Below are positions 27,968 to 37,190 of a stretch of 64,000 nucleotides of DNA, piece by piece. Every line of letters begins with the position of its first letter. The stretch's first letter is position 1. Source of the stretch: Sinorhizobium sp. BG8. GTDB lineage: Bacteria > Pseudomonadota > Alphaproteobacteria > Rhizobiales > Rhizobiaceae. Both the position numbers and the translations under genes were made by a program. The stretch lies in the NCBI RefSeq assembly GCF_016864555.1, contig NZ_CP044011.1, positions 2,375,501-2,439,500 of the forward strand, given 5' to 3'. The notes beneath the pieces were generated by a model. That model searched no databases. It had not been told where the DNA came from and worked only from the letters and a program-made list of their open reading frames with translations.

Positions 27968-29470
27968 ATGACCATTGTCGACGTCCGCATCTCCGATCCG
28001 AAACGCTACATCCCCGGTGCCACCGGCGACTGGGAGGTGATCATCGGCATGGAGGTGCACGCGCAGGTCACCAGCAGCTCGAAGCTCTTCTCCGGTGCTG
28101 CCACGGAGTTCGGCAATGCCCCGAACGCCAATGTTTCTCTCGTAGATGCGGCCATGCCCGGCATGCTTCCGGTGATCAACGAGGAGTGCGTGAAGCAGGC
28201 GGTTCGCACCGGCCTCGGCCTCAAGGCGCAGATCAATCATCGCTCCGTCTTCGACCGCAAGAACTACTTCTATCCGGACCTGCCGCAGGGCTACCAGATC
28301 TCGCAGTACAAGGATCCCATCGTCGGCGAGGGCAAGATCACGATCTCGATCGGTCCTGACCGCCAGGGCAACTTCGAGGACGTGGAGATCGGAATCGAGC
28401 GCCTCCACCTCGAGCAGGACGCCGGCAAGTCCATGCACGACCAGCACCCCACGATGTCCTACGTGGATCTCAACCGTTCGGGCGTCGCGCTGATGGAAAT
28501 CGTGTCGAAGCCGGATCTGCGGTCCTCGGATGAGGCCAAGGCCTACCTGACCAAGCTGCGGACCATTCTGCGCTATCTCGGAACCTGCGACGGCAACATG
28601 GACGAAGGCTCGATGCGCGCGGACGTGAACGTCTCCGTCCGCCGGCCGGGTGAGGGATTCGGCACGCGCTGCGAGATCAAGAACGTCAACTCCATCCGCT
28701 TTGTCGGACAGGCGATCGAATATGAAGCGCGTCGCCAGATCGGCATTCTGGAGGACGGCGGCTCGATCGACCAGGAAACCCGCCTTTTCGATCCCGGCAA
28801 GGGTGAGACGCGTTCTATGCGCTCCAAGGAGGATGCGCACGACTATCGCTATTTCCCCGATCCGGATCTTCTGCCGCTCGAGTTCGACAATGCGTTCGTC
28901 GGCAAGCTGCTTGCCGATCTGCCGGAGCTGCCCGACGACAAGAAAGAGCGATTTGTCAAGGATCTCGGCCTTTCAGTCTACGACGCCTCGGTTCTGGTGT
29001 CCGAGAAGGCAATTGCCGACTACTTCGAGGCTGTGGCCGCTGGCCGCGACGGCAAGATCGCCGCGAACTGGGTCATCAACGACCTGCTCGGCGCCTTGAA
29101 CAAGGCCGGCAAAGGCATTGAAGAGACGCCTGTTTCTCCGGTCCAGCTCGGCCAGATCATCGATCTGATCAAGGATGGCACGATCTCCGGAAAAATCGCC
29201 AAGGACCTCTTTGAGATTGTCTGGAACGAGGGCGGTTCTCCCACGGAGATCGTCGAGTCACGCGGCATGAAGCAGGTGACCGATACCGGCGCCATCGAGA
29301 AGGCCGTCGACGAGATCATCGCCGCCAATCCCGACCAGGTGGCCAAGGTGCAGGCAAAGCCCTCGCTTGCCGGCTGGTTCGTCGGTCAGGTCATGAAGGC
29401 AACGGGCGGCAAGGCCAACCCGCAGGCCGTTCAGGCGCTCGTCAAGGCCAAGCTCGGCCTCGAGGACTGA
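27968..29470 (+). CDS. gatB: Aspartyl/glutamyl-tRNA amidotransferase subunit B
   Basis: 500-residue kinase/amidotransferase subunit of GatCAB. It activates the tRNA-bound Glu or Asp by phosphorylation. Catalytic N-terminal half: [38 protein letters not shown]-terminal YqeY-like helical tail: [21 protein letters not shown]. The start at 27968 ([13 protein letters not shown]) is chosen because the 50 residues from 27818 overlap the divergent promoter and lack homology. Confidence 0.97.
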   Translation: MTIVDVRISDPKRYIPGATGDWEVIIGMEVHAQVTSSSKLFSGAATEFGNAPNANVSLVDAAMPGMLPVINEECVKQAVRTGLGLKAQINHRSVFDRKNYFYPDLPQGYQISQYKDPIVGEGKITISIGPDRQGNFEDVEIGIERLHLEQDAGKSMHDQHPTMSYVDLNRSGVALMEIVSKPDLRSSDEAKAYLTKLRTILRYLGTCDGNMDEGSMRADVNVSVRRPGEGFGTRCEIKNVNSIRFVGQAIEYEARRQIGILEDGGSIDQETRLFDPGKGETRSMRSKEDAHDYRYFPDPDLLPLEFDNAFVGKLLADLPELPDDKKERFVKDLGLSVYDASVLVSEKAIADYFEAVAAGRDGKIAANWVINDLLGALNKAGKGIEETPVSPVQLGQIIDLIKDGTISGKIAKDLFEIVWNEGGSPTEIVESRGMKQVTDTGAIEKAVDEIIAANPDQVAKVQAKPSLAGWFVGQVMKATGGKANPQAVQALVKAKLGLED

Positions 29471-29475
29471 CCCCG

Positions 29476-29973
29476 ATGTTCTTCGTCCGCACCGCATCGG
29501 AGCGTGATCTGGCCAAGGTCAGCACGCTCCTCGGTGAGACATGGCACGCGACCTACGACGCGCTCTACGGCGCCGACAAGGTCGCGGAGCTGACGGCGAG
29601 ATGGCATTCCGTGCCGGCGCTTAAAGCGCAGCTTGCCCGGAAGAATTCGGAGTTCGTGGTCGCCGACAACGGCAAGGAGATCGGCGGCATGGGATATGCC
29701 GCGATGTCCGATACCCTGCGGAAAGGTGCCATTCTGCATCAGCTCTACGTGCTGCCGAAGTTCCAGCGCCAGGGCGTCGGCCGCGAGATGTTCGCCGAGC
29801 TCGAGACATGCTTTCCCGATGCGGAGATCATGCAGTTGGAGGTGGAGCCGCAGAACCATGCCGCGATAGGTTTCTATCTGGCGCACGGCTTCGTGAAAAC
29901 CGGCGATACGGCCAGTTGCAACGATGCCCAGTCGGGCATTCCCGCGCTCATCATGCAGAAGTCGCTGCTCTGA
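29476..29973 (+). CDS. GNAT family N-acetyltransferase (directly after gatB)
   Basis: 165 residues. The acetyl-CoA loop is VLPKFQRQGVGREMF and the following strand is IMQLEVEPQNHAAIGFYLAHGF. It resembles the ribosomal-protein or amino-acid acetyltransferase branch. It starts five bases after the gatB stop and is surely cotranscribed with it. The substrate is unknown. Confidence 0.88.
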   Translation: MFFVRTASERDLAKVSTLLGETWHATYDALYGADKVAELTARWHSVPALKAQLARKNSEFVVADNGKEIGGMGYAAMSDTLRKGAILHQLYVLPKFQRQGVGREMFAELETCFPDAEIMQLEVEPQNHAAIGFYLAHGFVKTGDTASCNDAQSGIPALIMQKSLL

Positions 29974-30152
29974 CGCGCATCTCCCCGATGTGTTCACCGA
30001 TTCCGGCACAAGACAGCGTAAAAACAACACGTTAAAGCCTGCGTAGCGAGTTCGGCCGTTCGCGGCACACGTTGGAAATCTTTCACTCCGCTGTCACATT
30101 CCCTTCGTGGAACGATGCCAAGTGTCCCGTCGACACGAGGAGTTCGCACGAC

Positions 30153-30626
30153 ATGGATGGAATGGCGCACACAACCACGATACGGACCGCAACGCGCGCC
30201 GACCTTCGGGCGCTGATTGCGATCTTTGCCGCGGACGCCCTCGGCGGCCATGGCGATACGACGGAAGAGAGGGCTTACGACGACTACGTGAGAGCCTTCG
30301 ACCGGATCGAGGCTTCGCCGAACGACACGCTCTTCGTCGCCGAGATCGGCGGCGAAATCGTCGGGACGTTCCAGACGACGGTTCTCTCCAGCCTGCCCGG
30401 CCGAGGAAGTTCTAGCCTGCTGCTGGAGGCGGTCCAGACGCGGCAGGATCGGCGGGGGCGGGGGATCGGCGAGGCCATGATCCGCTTTGCCATCGAAGAG
30501 GCGCGCCGTCAGGGGCTGGGCAAGATTCAACTGACCTCCAACGCGGTTCGCAAGGATGCCCATCGGTTCTATGCGCGCCTGGGCTTCGAGCCATCGCATA
30601 TCGGCTTCAAGCTCCGGCTGAAATGA
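30153..30626 (+). CDS. GNAT family N-acetyltransferase
   Basis: 157 residues from the ATG at 30153, chosen because AGGAG lies eight bases before it. The long upstream extension of the frame looks non-coding. Motif A: TRQDRRGRGIGEAMI; motif B region: IQLTSNAVRKDAHRFYARLGFEPSHIGFK. That last pattern matches GNAT proteins with a final FK(L/M). It is the fourth GNAT gene within 6.5 kb around gatCAB. Confidence 0.86.
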   Translation: MDGMAHTTTIRTATRADLRALIAIFAADALGGHGDTTEERAYDDYVRAFDRIEASPNDTLFVAEIGGEIVGTFQTTVLSSLPGRGSSSLLLEAVQTRQDRRGRGIGEAMIRFAIEEARRQGLGKIQLTSNAVRKDAHRFYARLGFEPSHIGFKLRLK

Positions 30627-30738
30627 AGGGTGAAACAGCGGGAATCGCTGGACATTGCGGCGGTGGCGCGCCATAAGCGCAGTGTGTAATTCGAGAAGGA
30701 GTGGCACTCCGTGCTGCTCTGCCAAGGACGGCGATCCC

Positions 30739-31134
30739 ATGAAGCTTCTTCTGCAAATCTTTACCTGGTGGAACAACCAGACGATCGGAACGCGCTTTCA
30801 CACCTGGCGCTTCGGCACCAAGGTCGGTGAAGACGAATTCGGCAACGTCTACTATCAGGGCGGCAAGGACTCCGAGGGCCGTACAAGGCGCTGGGTCATC
30901 TACAACGGTTATGCCGACGCATCGGCAATTCCTCCCGGCTGGCATGGTTGGATGCACCATCGCACCGACGTTTCGCCGGCGGATGAGGAATACAAGCCGC
31001 GCGAATGGCAGAAGACCCACCGTGCAAACGGCACCGGTAGTGCTCAGGCCTATCGTCCGCCGGGCTCGCTTGCCGTCACCGGCGAACGTCCTCGCGTCAC
31101 GGGTGACTACGACGCCTGGTCGCCGCGCTCCTGA
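30739..31134 (+). CDS. NADH:ubiquinone oxidoreductase accessory subunit NDUFA12-like (17.2 kDa)
   Basis: 131-residue soluble protein matching the B17.2/NDUFA12 supernumerary subunit of complex I, found in mitochondria and alphaproteobacteria. Typical motifs: TRFHTWRFGTKVGEDEFGNVYY, RRWVIYNGYADAS and IPPGWHGWMHHRTD. The start is at 30739 (MKLLLQIFTWWNNQ). The nuo operon is not in the window. It is followed by a DUF2155 gene, a common alphaproteobacterial pairing. Confidence 0.95.
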   Translation: MKLLLQIFTWWNNQTIGTRFHTWRFGTKVGEDEFGNVYYQGGKDSEGRTRRWVIYNGYADASAIPPGWHGWMHHRTDVSPADEEYKPREWQKTHRANGTGSAQAYRPPGSLAVTGERPRVTGDYDAWSPRS

Positions 31135-31209
31135 TACAGATTGGCCACATTTGCCCGGTAGCGCATGGCTGAAGATAAAAGGCTGCGCGACCGCAGGAGA
31201 ATGGCACAG

Positions 31210-31650
31210 ATGAAATTTACGGACAGCCTGAGAACTGTTTGCGCGGGAGCAGCGGCAGCCGTGACGATGGGTGCTGTCCTTCTGGCGGCGCTTCCGGCCG
31301 AGGCGACGCGCATCTCCAATCCCGTCGCGGTATTCTCCGGCATCGACAAGATTACCGGCCGCATCACGAGCTTCGACGTCTACATCGGCGAGACCGTCCA
31401 GTTCGGTGCCCTGCAGGTCACTCCGCGCGTCTGCTACAATCGCGACGATACGGAAGCGCAGAAGGTGACGACCTTCGTGGAGGTCGACGAAATCACGCTC
31501 GACCGCAAGATCCGCCGCATCTTCACCGGATGGATGTTCGCCGACAGCCCCGGTCTCAATGCCGTCGAGCATCCGGTCTATGACGTGTGGCTCGTCGAGT
31601 GCAAGGTGAAGTCCGACGTTCCTCCGCCGGAAACCACACAGACGCAGTAG
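31210..31650 (+). CDS. DUF2155 domain-containing exported protein
   Basis: 146 residues from the ATG at 31210, which gives a clean signal peptide (MKFTDSLRTVCAGAAAAV ... ALPAEA); ATGs at 31165 and 31201 are in frame. AGGAG lies 10 bases before 31210. The DUF2155 core is recognisable: LDKITGRIT-type start (GIDKITGRITSFDVYIGE), LQVTPRVCYNR and the C-terminal HPVYDVWLVECK. It is periplasmic, of unknown function, and usually beside the NDUFA12-like gene and aat. Confidence 0.88.
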   Translation: MKFTDSLRTVCAGAAAAVTMGAVLLAALPAEATRISNPVAVFSGIDKITGRITSFDVYIGETVQFGALQVTPRVCYNRDDTEAQKVTTFVEVDEITLDRKIRRIFTGWMFADSPGLNAVEHPVYDVWLVECKVKSDVPPPETTQTQ

Positions 31651-31767
31651 GCCGGGTATTTCGGCCAGCGGATCCCATCGCTCAAGCCTGGGCCAGTGCG
31701 GCAACGCTCTCTGGATTTCAAATGAAAACGATGGAGCGAGTTCGGCGCCGGGCGCCCGATCCCCGCT

Positions 31768-32382
31768 TCAGAAGCGCAGGTGCGGCGAGGAGAGGGCTCT
31801 TGCGAGCAGGTCCTCGTACTTGTGCTTGGGCACGTCGATCGCCCCGAAGGACTTCAGGTGTTCGGTGGTGAACTGCGTATCAAGCAGCCGGAAGCCCTTC
31901 GCCTTCATCCGTTCGACGAGATAGACGAGGCATATCTTGGAGGCGTCCGTGCGCCGGGAGAACATGCTTTCACCGAAGAACGCAGCCCCCAGCGAAACGC
32001 CATAGAGACCACCGACGAGATGGTCGCCTTCCCAGGCCTCGACGGAATGGGCATGTCCCATGTGATGGAGCGTGGAGTAGAGGGCCTTGATCTTCCGGTT
32101 AATCCAGGTGGACGGCCGGTCCGGTGCAGCTTCGGCACAGGCGGCAATCACTGCGTCGAATGCGGTGTCGACGCGGATGTCGAAGGGCTTCTTTCGGATC
32201 GTCTTGGCGAGGCTGCGCGAGACGTGAAACTTGTCTAGCGGAATGATGCCGCGCATGTCGGGCTCGACCCAGAAGAGTTCCGGGTCGTCTGCCGAGTCAG
32301 CCATCGGGAAGAGGCCGATGGAGTAGGCGCGCAGGAGAAGTTCCGGCGTTATGTCCGGTTGTCTGCTGCGTCGCCCCGCCAT
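31768..32382 (-). CDS. aat: Leucyl/phenylalanyl-tRNA--protein transferase
   Basis: 204 residues. The enzyme adds Leu or Phe to proteins with N-terminal Arg/Lys, marking them for ClpAP. Conserved segments: [51 protein letters not shown] and FFGESMFSR near the catalytic region. It lies 12 bases after the accC stop in the same direction, so probably in the aroQ-accB-accC-aat run. Confidence 0.95.
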   Translation of the reverse strand: MAGRRSRQPDITPELLLRAYSIGLFPMADSADDPELFWVEPDMRGIIPLDKFHVSRSLAKTIRKKPFDIRVDTAFDAVIAACAEAAPDRPSTWINRKIKALYSTLHHMGHAHSVEAWEGDHLVGGLYGVSLGAAFFGESMFSRRTDASKICLVYLVERMKAKGFRLLDTQFTTEHLKSFGAIDVPKHKYEDLLARALSSPHLRF

Positions 32383-32394
32383 CGCGGTTCATCC

Positions 32395-33738
32395 TCAGTG
32401 GGAGGTTTTGGCCAGATAGGTCTCCAGCCAATGGATGTCGTAGTCACCATTGGCGATGTCCTGGTTGGATACGAGATCCTGGAACAGCGGCAATGTCGTC
32501 TTGATACCATCTACCACGAATTCGTCGAGAGCGCGACGCAGACGCATCATGCATTCGACACGGGTGCGTCCGTGAACGATCAGTTTGCCGATCAGGCTGT
32601 CGTAGTACGGAGGAATCCGATAGCCCTGATAGGCGCCGGAATCGATGCGCACTCCAAGACCACCCGGTGCGTGGAAATGCGTGATCGTGCCGGGCGAGGG
32701 CACGAAGGTACGTGCATCCTCGGCATTGATGCGGCATTCGATCGCGTGTCCGGAGAAGACGATATCTTCCTGGCGGACCGAGAGCCCGCCGCCGGAGGCG
32801 ACGCGGATCTGCTCGTGTACGAGATCGATTCCGGTAATGGCCTCGGTGATCGGGTGTTCCACCTGGAGACGCGTGTTCATTTCGATGAAATAGAACTCGC
32901 CGTTCTCGTAGAGGAATTCGATGGTGCCGGCACCGCGGTACTTCAGCTTCTTCATCGCATCGGCGCAGACCTGGCCGATCTTCATCCGCTGTTCGACGTT
33001 GAGGGCAGGGGAGTTCGCTTCTTCCCAGACCTTCTGGTGGCGCCGCTGGAGCGAGCAATCGCGTTCACCGAGGTGGATCGCATTGCCTTCGCCGTCGCCA
33101 ACAATCTGCACCTCGATGTGCCGCGGCTGGCCAAGGTACTTTTCCATGTAGACCGCGTCGTTGCCGAATGCGGCCGCAGCCTCGGCGCGTGCCGTCGAAA
33201 TGGCTTCGTCCAGGTCGGCCTCGGTCCTGGCGACCTTCATGCCGCGTCCGCCGCCGCCGGCGGTCGCCTTGATCAGGACAGGGAAGCCAATCTTGCGGGC
33301 GATCTCCCGCGCGTTCTCCGGCTTGACCTCGCCGTCCGAGCCCGGAACCACGGGAATGCCAAGCTCTTCCGCCGTCTTCTTGGCGGTGATCTTGTCACCC
33401 ATGATGCGGATGTGCTCGGCGGTCGGCCCGATGAAGGTTATGCCGTGCGCATCGAGGATCTCAGCGAACTTCGCATTTTCCGACAGGAAGCCGTATCCCG
33501 GGTGCACCGCATCCGCGCCCGTGATCTCGCAGGCAGCGACGATCTGGTGGATGTTCAGGTAGCTTTCGCGCGAGGGCGGCGGGCCGATGCAGACGCTTTC
33601 GTCGGCAAGGCGGACGTGCATCGCGTCGGCATCCGCCGTCGAGTGCACGGCGACTGTGGCGATGCCGAGCTCCTTGCAGGCCCTGAGGACCCGGAGGGCG
33701 ATTTCGCCGCGGTTGGCTATGAGGATCTTGGAAATCAT
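32395..33738 (-). CDS. accC: Acetyl-CoA carboxylase, biotin carboxylase subunit
   Basis: 447-residue ATP-grasp enzyme carboxylating the biotin of AccB for fatty-acid synthesis. Biotin carboxylase N-domain ([19 protein letters not shown]), glycine-rich ATP loop ([12 protein letters not shown]), and the catalytic region [14 protein letters not shown] are intact, followed by the C-terminal barrel ([11 protein letters not shown]). It starts 10 bases after accB. Confidence 0.97.
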   Translation of the reverse strand: MISKILIANRGEIALRVLRACKELGIATVAVHSTADADAMHVRLADESVCIGPPPSRESYLNIHQIVAACEITGADAVHPGYGFLSENAKFAEILDAHGITFIGPTAEHIRIMGDKITAKKTAEELGIPVVPGSDGEVKPENAREIARKIGFPVLIKATAGGGGRGMKVARTEADLDEAISTARAEAAAAFGNDAVYMEKYLGQPRHIEVQIVGDGEGNAIHLGERDCSLQRRHQKVWEEANSPALNVEQRMKIGQVCADAMKKLKYRGAGTIEFLYENGEFYFIEMNTRLQVEHPITEAITGIDLVHEQIRVASGGGLSVRQEDIVFSGHAIECRINAEDARTFVPSPGTITHFHAPGGLGVRIDSGAYQGYRIPPYYDSLIGKLIVHGRTRVECMMRLRRALDEFVVDGIKTTLPLFQDLVSNQDIANGDYDIHWLETYLAKTSH

Positions 33739-33748
33739 GAGCCTGGCC

Positions 33749-34207
33749 TTACTCGATGACGATCAGCGGTTCGCCATACTCGACCGGGGCAGCGTCTTCC
33801 ACGAGGATTTCAACGACCTTGCCGGAACGCGGCGCCGGAATCTGGTTCATCGTCTTCATGGCTTCGATGATGAGGATCGTCTGGCCCTCGGTGACAGTCG
33901 CGCCGACTTCGACGAACGGACGGGCGCCCGGTGCCGCGGCAAGATAGGCGGTTCCGACCATCGGTGCGGTGACCGCGTTCTTGTTGGTACGAGCGGTCTC
34001 GGCAGCCGGTGCAGCGACGGAAACCGCAGCCACCGGTGCTGCCACAGCCGGAACCGGCGCGGAAACGTATTGCGGCGTGCCGGCGCGCGAGACGCGGATG
34101 CGCAGGTCGTCCTGCTCCACTTCGATCTCGGTCAGATCGGTCTCGTTGAGGATATTGGCAAGATCGCGGATCAGCGTCTGGTCGATACCCTGTTTCTTGT
34201 CAGCCAT
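33749..34207 (-). CDS. accB: Acetyl-CoA carboxylase, biotin carboxyl carrier protein
   Basis: 152 residues. An N-terminal helical domain ([24 protein letters not shown]) is followed by an Ala/Pro/Val linker and the biotinyl domain carrying the lysine in [10 protein letters not shown] near residue 117. It lies 21 bases after aroQ, in the aroQ-accB-accC order common to proteobacteria. Confidence 0.97.
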   Translation of the reverse strand: MADKKQGIDQTLIRDLANILNETDLTEIEVEQDDLRIRVSRAGTPQYVSAPVPAVAAPVAAVSVAAPAAETARTNKNAVTAPMVGTAYLAAAPGARPFVEVGATVTEGQTILIIEAMKTMNQIPAPRSGKVVEILVEDAAPVEYGEPLIVIE

Positions 34208-34228
34208 GGGAAAAGCCTCTTTTTCTTG

Positions 34229-34666
34229 TTATTTCGTGATGTTGGAAAGCGCGTTCAGCGCAAGGATGTAGCTGTGGGCGCCAAATCCGCAGATGACGCC
34301 CTTGACCGCGGGAGCGATCATGGATTTGTGCCGGAATTCTTCGCGCGCATGGATGTTCGAAAGATGCAGCTCGACGACCGGGACCGAGATCGAGCGGATC
34401 GCATCGTGCATCGCGATGGACGTATGTCCATAGGCGCCGGGATTGATGGCGATGCCCGCCGCCTTGCTCCCGGCCTCGTGGATCCAGTCGACGAGCGTGC
34501 CCTCGTGGTTGGATTGCCGGAAATCGATGTCGAAGCCGAGTTTGGCGCCTTCGTCGCGGCAAAGCGCTTCTATGTCCGCGAGCGTCTGCCCGCCATAGAT
34601 ACCGGGCTCGCGTTTGCCGAGCATATTGAGGTTAGGTCCGTTGAGCACGAAAAACGTGGATGCCAT
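34229..34666 (-). CDS. aroQ: Type II 3-dehydroquinate dehydratase
   Basis: 145-residue dodecameric enzyme of the shikimate pathway. Active-site segments: FVLNGPNLNMLGKREPGIYG (catalytic Tyr, loop Arg), QSNHEGTLVDWIHEA, NPGAYGHTSIAMHDAI and VELHLSNIHAREEFRHKS (catalytic His). First gene of the accBC run. Confidence 0.97.
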   Translation of the reverse strand: MASTFFVLNGPNLNMLGKREPGIYGGQTLADIEALCRDEGAKLGFDIDFRQSNHEGTLVDWIHEAGSKAAGIAINPGAYGHTSIAMHDAIRSISVPVVELHLSNIHAREEFRHKSMIAPAVKGVICGFGAHSYILALNALSNITK

Positions 34667-34803
34667 TCGAAATTCCGCATGCTGGATCGAAATTTACCTA
34701 TAGACCGGCGGTCCCTGCAGGGAAAGCCCCAACACGGGTATGCAAGCTTGTCCACAAGTGGGATTGGCTCAACACGATCGGGATGGCCGAATGATGGCGG
34801 TCT

Positions 34804-35565
34804 TCAGCATGCCGTCTGGCCGCAGGCGCGCACGTTGGCGACCTTGTCCTCTATGGCCTCGGAACCGATGGCGCCGAACACAGCCTCCTTGCCGATGATG
34901 TAGGAGGGCGTGCCGGTGATGCCGAGACTGTTTGCAAGCGAGTAGGTCGCGCGCACCGCATCGTCATGGGGCTTTTCTTCCATCGCCTTGCGGATGTCCG
35001 CCTCGGTGACGCCAAGCTTGACGGCGACCTCGATGGCGCTCTCTTCCGTGGCGCGGCCTTCTCCCCCGAGCAGCGTGCGGTGGAACTCGCCATATTTTTC
35101 GGGAGCGAGGTCGCGGAATGCGGCGCTTACCTTGTGGGCGGCAAGCGAATCGGGGCCGAGAATCGGCAATTCCTTGAGCACGAAGCGGACGTTCTTGTCC
35201 TTGGCCAGGATGTCATCCATGTCGGACAGCGCCCGCTTGCAATAGCCGCAGTTGTAGTCGAAGAACTCGACGACCGTGACATCGCCATCCGGATTGCCGA
35301 GCGTGACGTCGTTCTTTGACGAGAAGATCTCCTTCTCGTTGTCAACTATCGCGGCCTGGGCCTGAGCCTGCTGGGCCTTCGCCTGCTTGTCCTGGAGGGC
35401 TTCCTGAACGTCTATGAGGATTTCGGGATTGGCGAGGAGGTATTCCTTGATATAGGCGCCGATCTCTTCCTTCTGCTTGTCGTCAAGCGCGAAAGCCTGC
35501 AGGGGCACTGCCGTGCCGAGAGCGAGCGCCATGGCGCCGGCCGCCAGGGATTGAGCCAATTTCAT
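34804..35565 (-). CDS. DsbA-family thiol:disulfide oxidoreductase
   Basis: 253 residues with a signal peptide (MKLAQSLAAGAMALALGTAVPLQA cleavage region). A helical stretch EIGAYIKEYLLANPEILIDV is followed by a thioredoxin fold with redox-active CGYC (FDYNCGYCKRAL) and the cis-Pro loop (GITGTPSYIIG). This is the ScsC/Com1-like subgroup of DsbA proteins, with the N-terminal helix that in some members mediates oligomers. It is periplasmic. The start is at 35565; seven upstream residues from 35586 would weaken the signal peptide. Confidence 0.9.
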   Translation of the reverse strand: MKLAQSLAAGAMALALGTAVPLQAFALDDKQKEEIGAYIKEYLLANPEILIDVQEALQDKQAKAQQAQAQAAIVDNEKEIFSSKNDVTLGNPDGDVTVVEFFDYNCGYCKRALSDMDDILAKDKNVRFVLKELPILGPDSLAAHKVSAAFRDLAPEKYGEFHRTLLGGEGRATEESAIEVAVKLGVTEADIRKAMEEKPHDDAVRATYSLANSLGITGTPSYIIGKEAVFGAIGSEAIEDKVANVRACGQTAC

Positions 35566-35782
35566 TGCCGTTACAGTCCTCGTCAAATCGCAGAGCCGGG
35601 TGCTCCGTCACATCCATGTCGCGCGCAGCCAGCGTCGCGTGGCGCTTTCCGCCATTCGGTGATTCGAACTTACGGCGGCTGCCCGGCAAACGAAACTGCA
35701 AAAGCGGCGGAATTCCGGTGGTCGCGGGATTGTGAACAGGTGATTCTTGCGGCACAGGAAACGGCGATGCACAGATAACGGG

Positions 35783-36946
35783 ATGCCTTCGATGAAATTT
35801 TCCAGACGCAGCGCAGTCGAGCCCTTTCACGCCATGGACGTTCTGGCGGAGGCGACGAGACGCAGGTCGGCCGGCCATCCCGTCATTTCCATGGCTGTTG
35901 GCCAGCCGGTGCATCCTGCGCCCCAGGCAGTGCTTGCAGCGGCCCGCACCGCCCTCGAGCATGGTCGCATCGGCTATACCGACGCCCTCGGGCTTCAGGC
36001 GCTGCGCCAGGCGATCGCGGACGACTACCGGACACGGCATGGCGTTTCGGTCGATCCCGGCCGCATCGCCGTGACCACCGGTTCGTCGGCCGGCTTCAAT
36101 CTCGCGTTTCTCGTCCTCTTCGATCCGGGCGACCGGGTTGCGATCGCCCGCCCGGGTTATCCCGCCTACCGCAACATTCTCGCCGCGCTCGGAATCGAGA
36201 CGGTGGAGATTGAGGTGAGCGCAGAGAATGGCTTCACCTTGACCCCTGAGAGCCTCGAGAAGGCCCAGAGCGAAAGCGGCAAGAAGCTCGATGGCGTGCT
36301 TCTCGCCAGTCCGGCGAACCCCACGGGAACGGTGACGGGCAGGGACAACCTGAAAGCCCTTGCTGACTATTGCACCGCAAACGGCATCGCCTTCATTTCC
36401 GACGAGATCTACCATGGCCTCACCTTTGTCGGGCAGGAGACGACGGCTCTTGAACTGACCGACCAGGCGGTCGTCATCAATTCCTTCTCCAAGTACTATT
36501 GCATGACGGGCTGGCGCATCGGCTGGATGGTTCTCCCGGAGGAACTCGTCCGCCCGATAGAGCGCGTCGCCCAGAGCCTCTACATCTCGGCCCCGGAACT
36601 CTCCCAGATCGCAGCCGCCGCAGCCTTCGGCGCCACGGAGGAACTTGATCGGTACCGGGATGCCTACCGCCGCAATCGCGACATGCTCGCCCGGCGCCTG
36701 CCCGAACTCGGCCTGTCGATCGCTTCCCCGATGGATGGTGCATTCTACGCCTATGCGGACGTGAGCCGCTTCACCAACGACAGCATGGCTTTCGCGCGAA
36801 AGATGCTCGCCGAGATCAACGTCGCGGCGACGCCGGGGTTCGACTTCGATCCCATCGAGGGACACCGCACGATGCGGTTCTCCTATGCCGGAAGCTACGA
36901 CGACATGGTGGAAGCCATGGACCGGATCGGCGCCTGGCTCGAATAG
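35783..36946 (+). CDS. Pyridoxal-phosphate-dependent aminotransferase (class I/II)
   Basis: 387 residues (or 384 from 35792). Fold-type I aminotransferase: SMAVGQPVHPAPQAV, GIGYTDALG-type substrate segment, cofactor Asp/Tyr (ISDEIYHGLTF) and the Schiff-base lysine in NSFSKYYCMTGWRIGW. C-terminal Arg for the carboxylate: HRTMRFSYAGSY. Substrate not determinable; family members include aspartate and aromatic aminotransferases. Convergent with rne. Confidence 0.88.
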   Translation: MPSMKFSRRSAVEPFHAMDVLAEATRRRSAGHPVISMAVGQPVHPAPQAVLAAARTALEHGRIGYTDALGLQALRQAIADDYRTRHGVSVDPGRIAVTTGSSAGFNLAFLVLFDPGDRVAIARPGYPAYRNILAALGIETVEIEVSAENGFTLTPESLEKAQSESGKKLDGVLLASPANPTGTVTGRDNLKALADYCTANGIAFISDEIYHGLTFVGQETTALELTDQAVVINSFSKYYCMTGWRIGWMVLPEELVRPIERVAQSLYISAPELSQIAAAAAFGATEELDRYRDAYRRNRDMLARRLPELGLSIASPMDGAFYAYADVSRFTNDSMAFARKMLAEINVAATPGFDFDPIEGHRTMRFSYAGSYDDMVEAMDRIGAWLE

Positions 36947-37135
36947 ACGATCTTCACAAAACAGACATTTCGTATCGTCCGGGAGAGTTCGGGAGCGACT
37001 GCCTGCCTGACGCGTGCGGCAGTGCGCCCAATCGTGTCGCAGCGTCGGCGCGCACAAGCTGCGCCTCCCTGATACATGGTTCTAAAGGCGCGGACCTCGG
37101 AACCCGCATCCATCTTTAGGTCTCATAAAACGAAA

Positions 37136-37158
37136 GAACCCGGCACTAAGCCGGGTTC
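37136..37158 (-). terminator. Rho-independent terminator of rne
   Basis: GAACCCGGC (37136-37144), loop ACTAA, GCCGGGTTC (37150-37158). Read on the minus strand the stem is followed by TTTCGTTTTATG, about 33 bases after the rne stop. Confidence 0.75.
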
Positions 37159-37190
37159 GCTCGTATGTCTGTGTGAAGTCGCGCGGTGTC

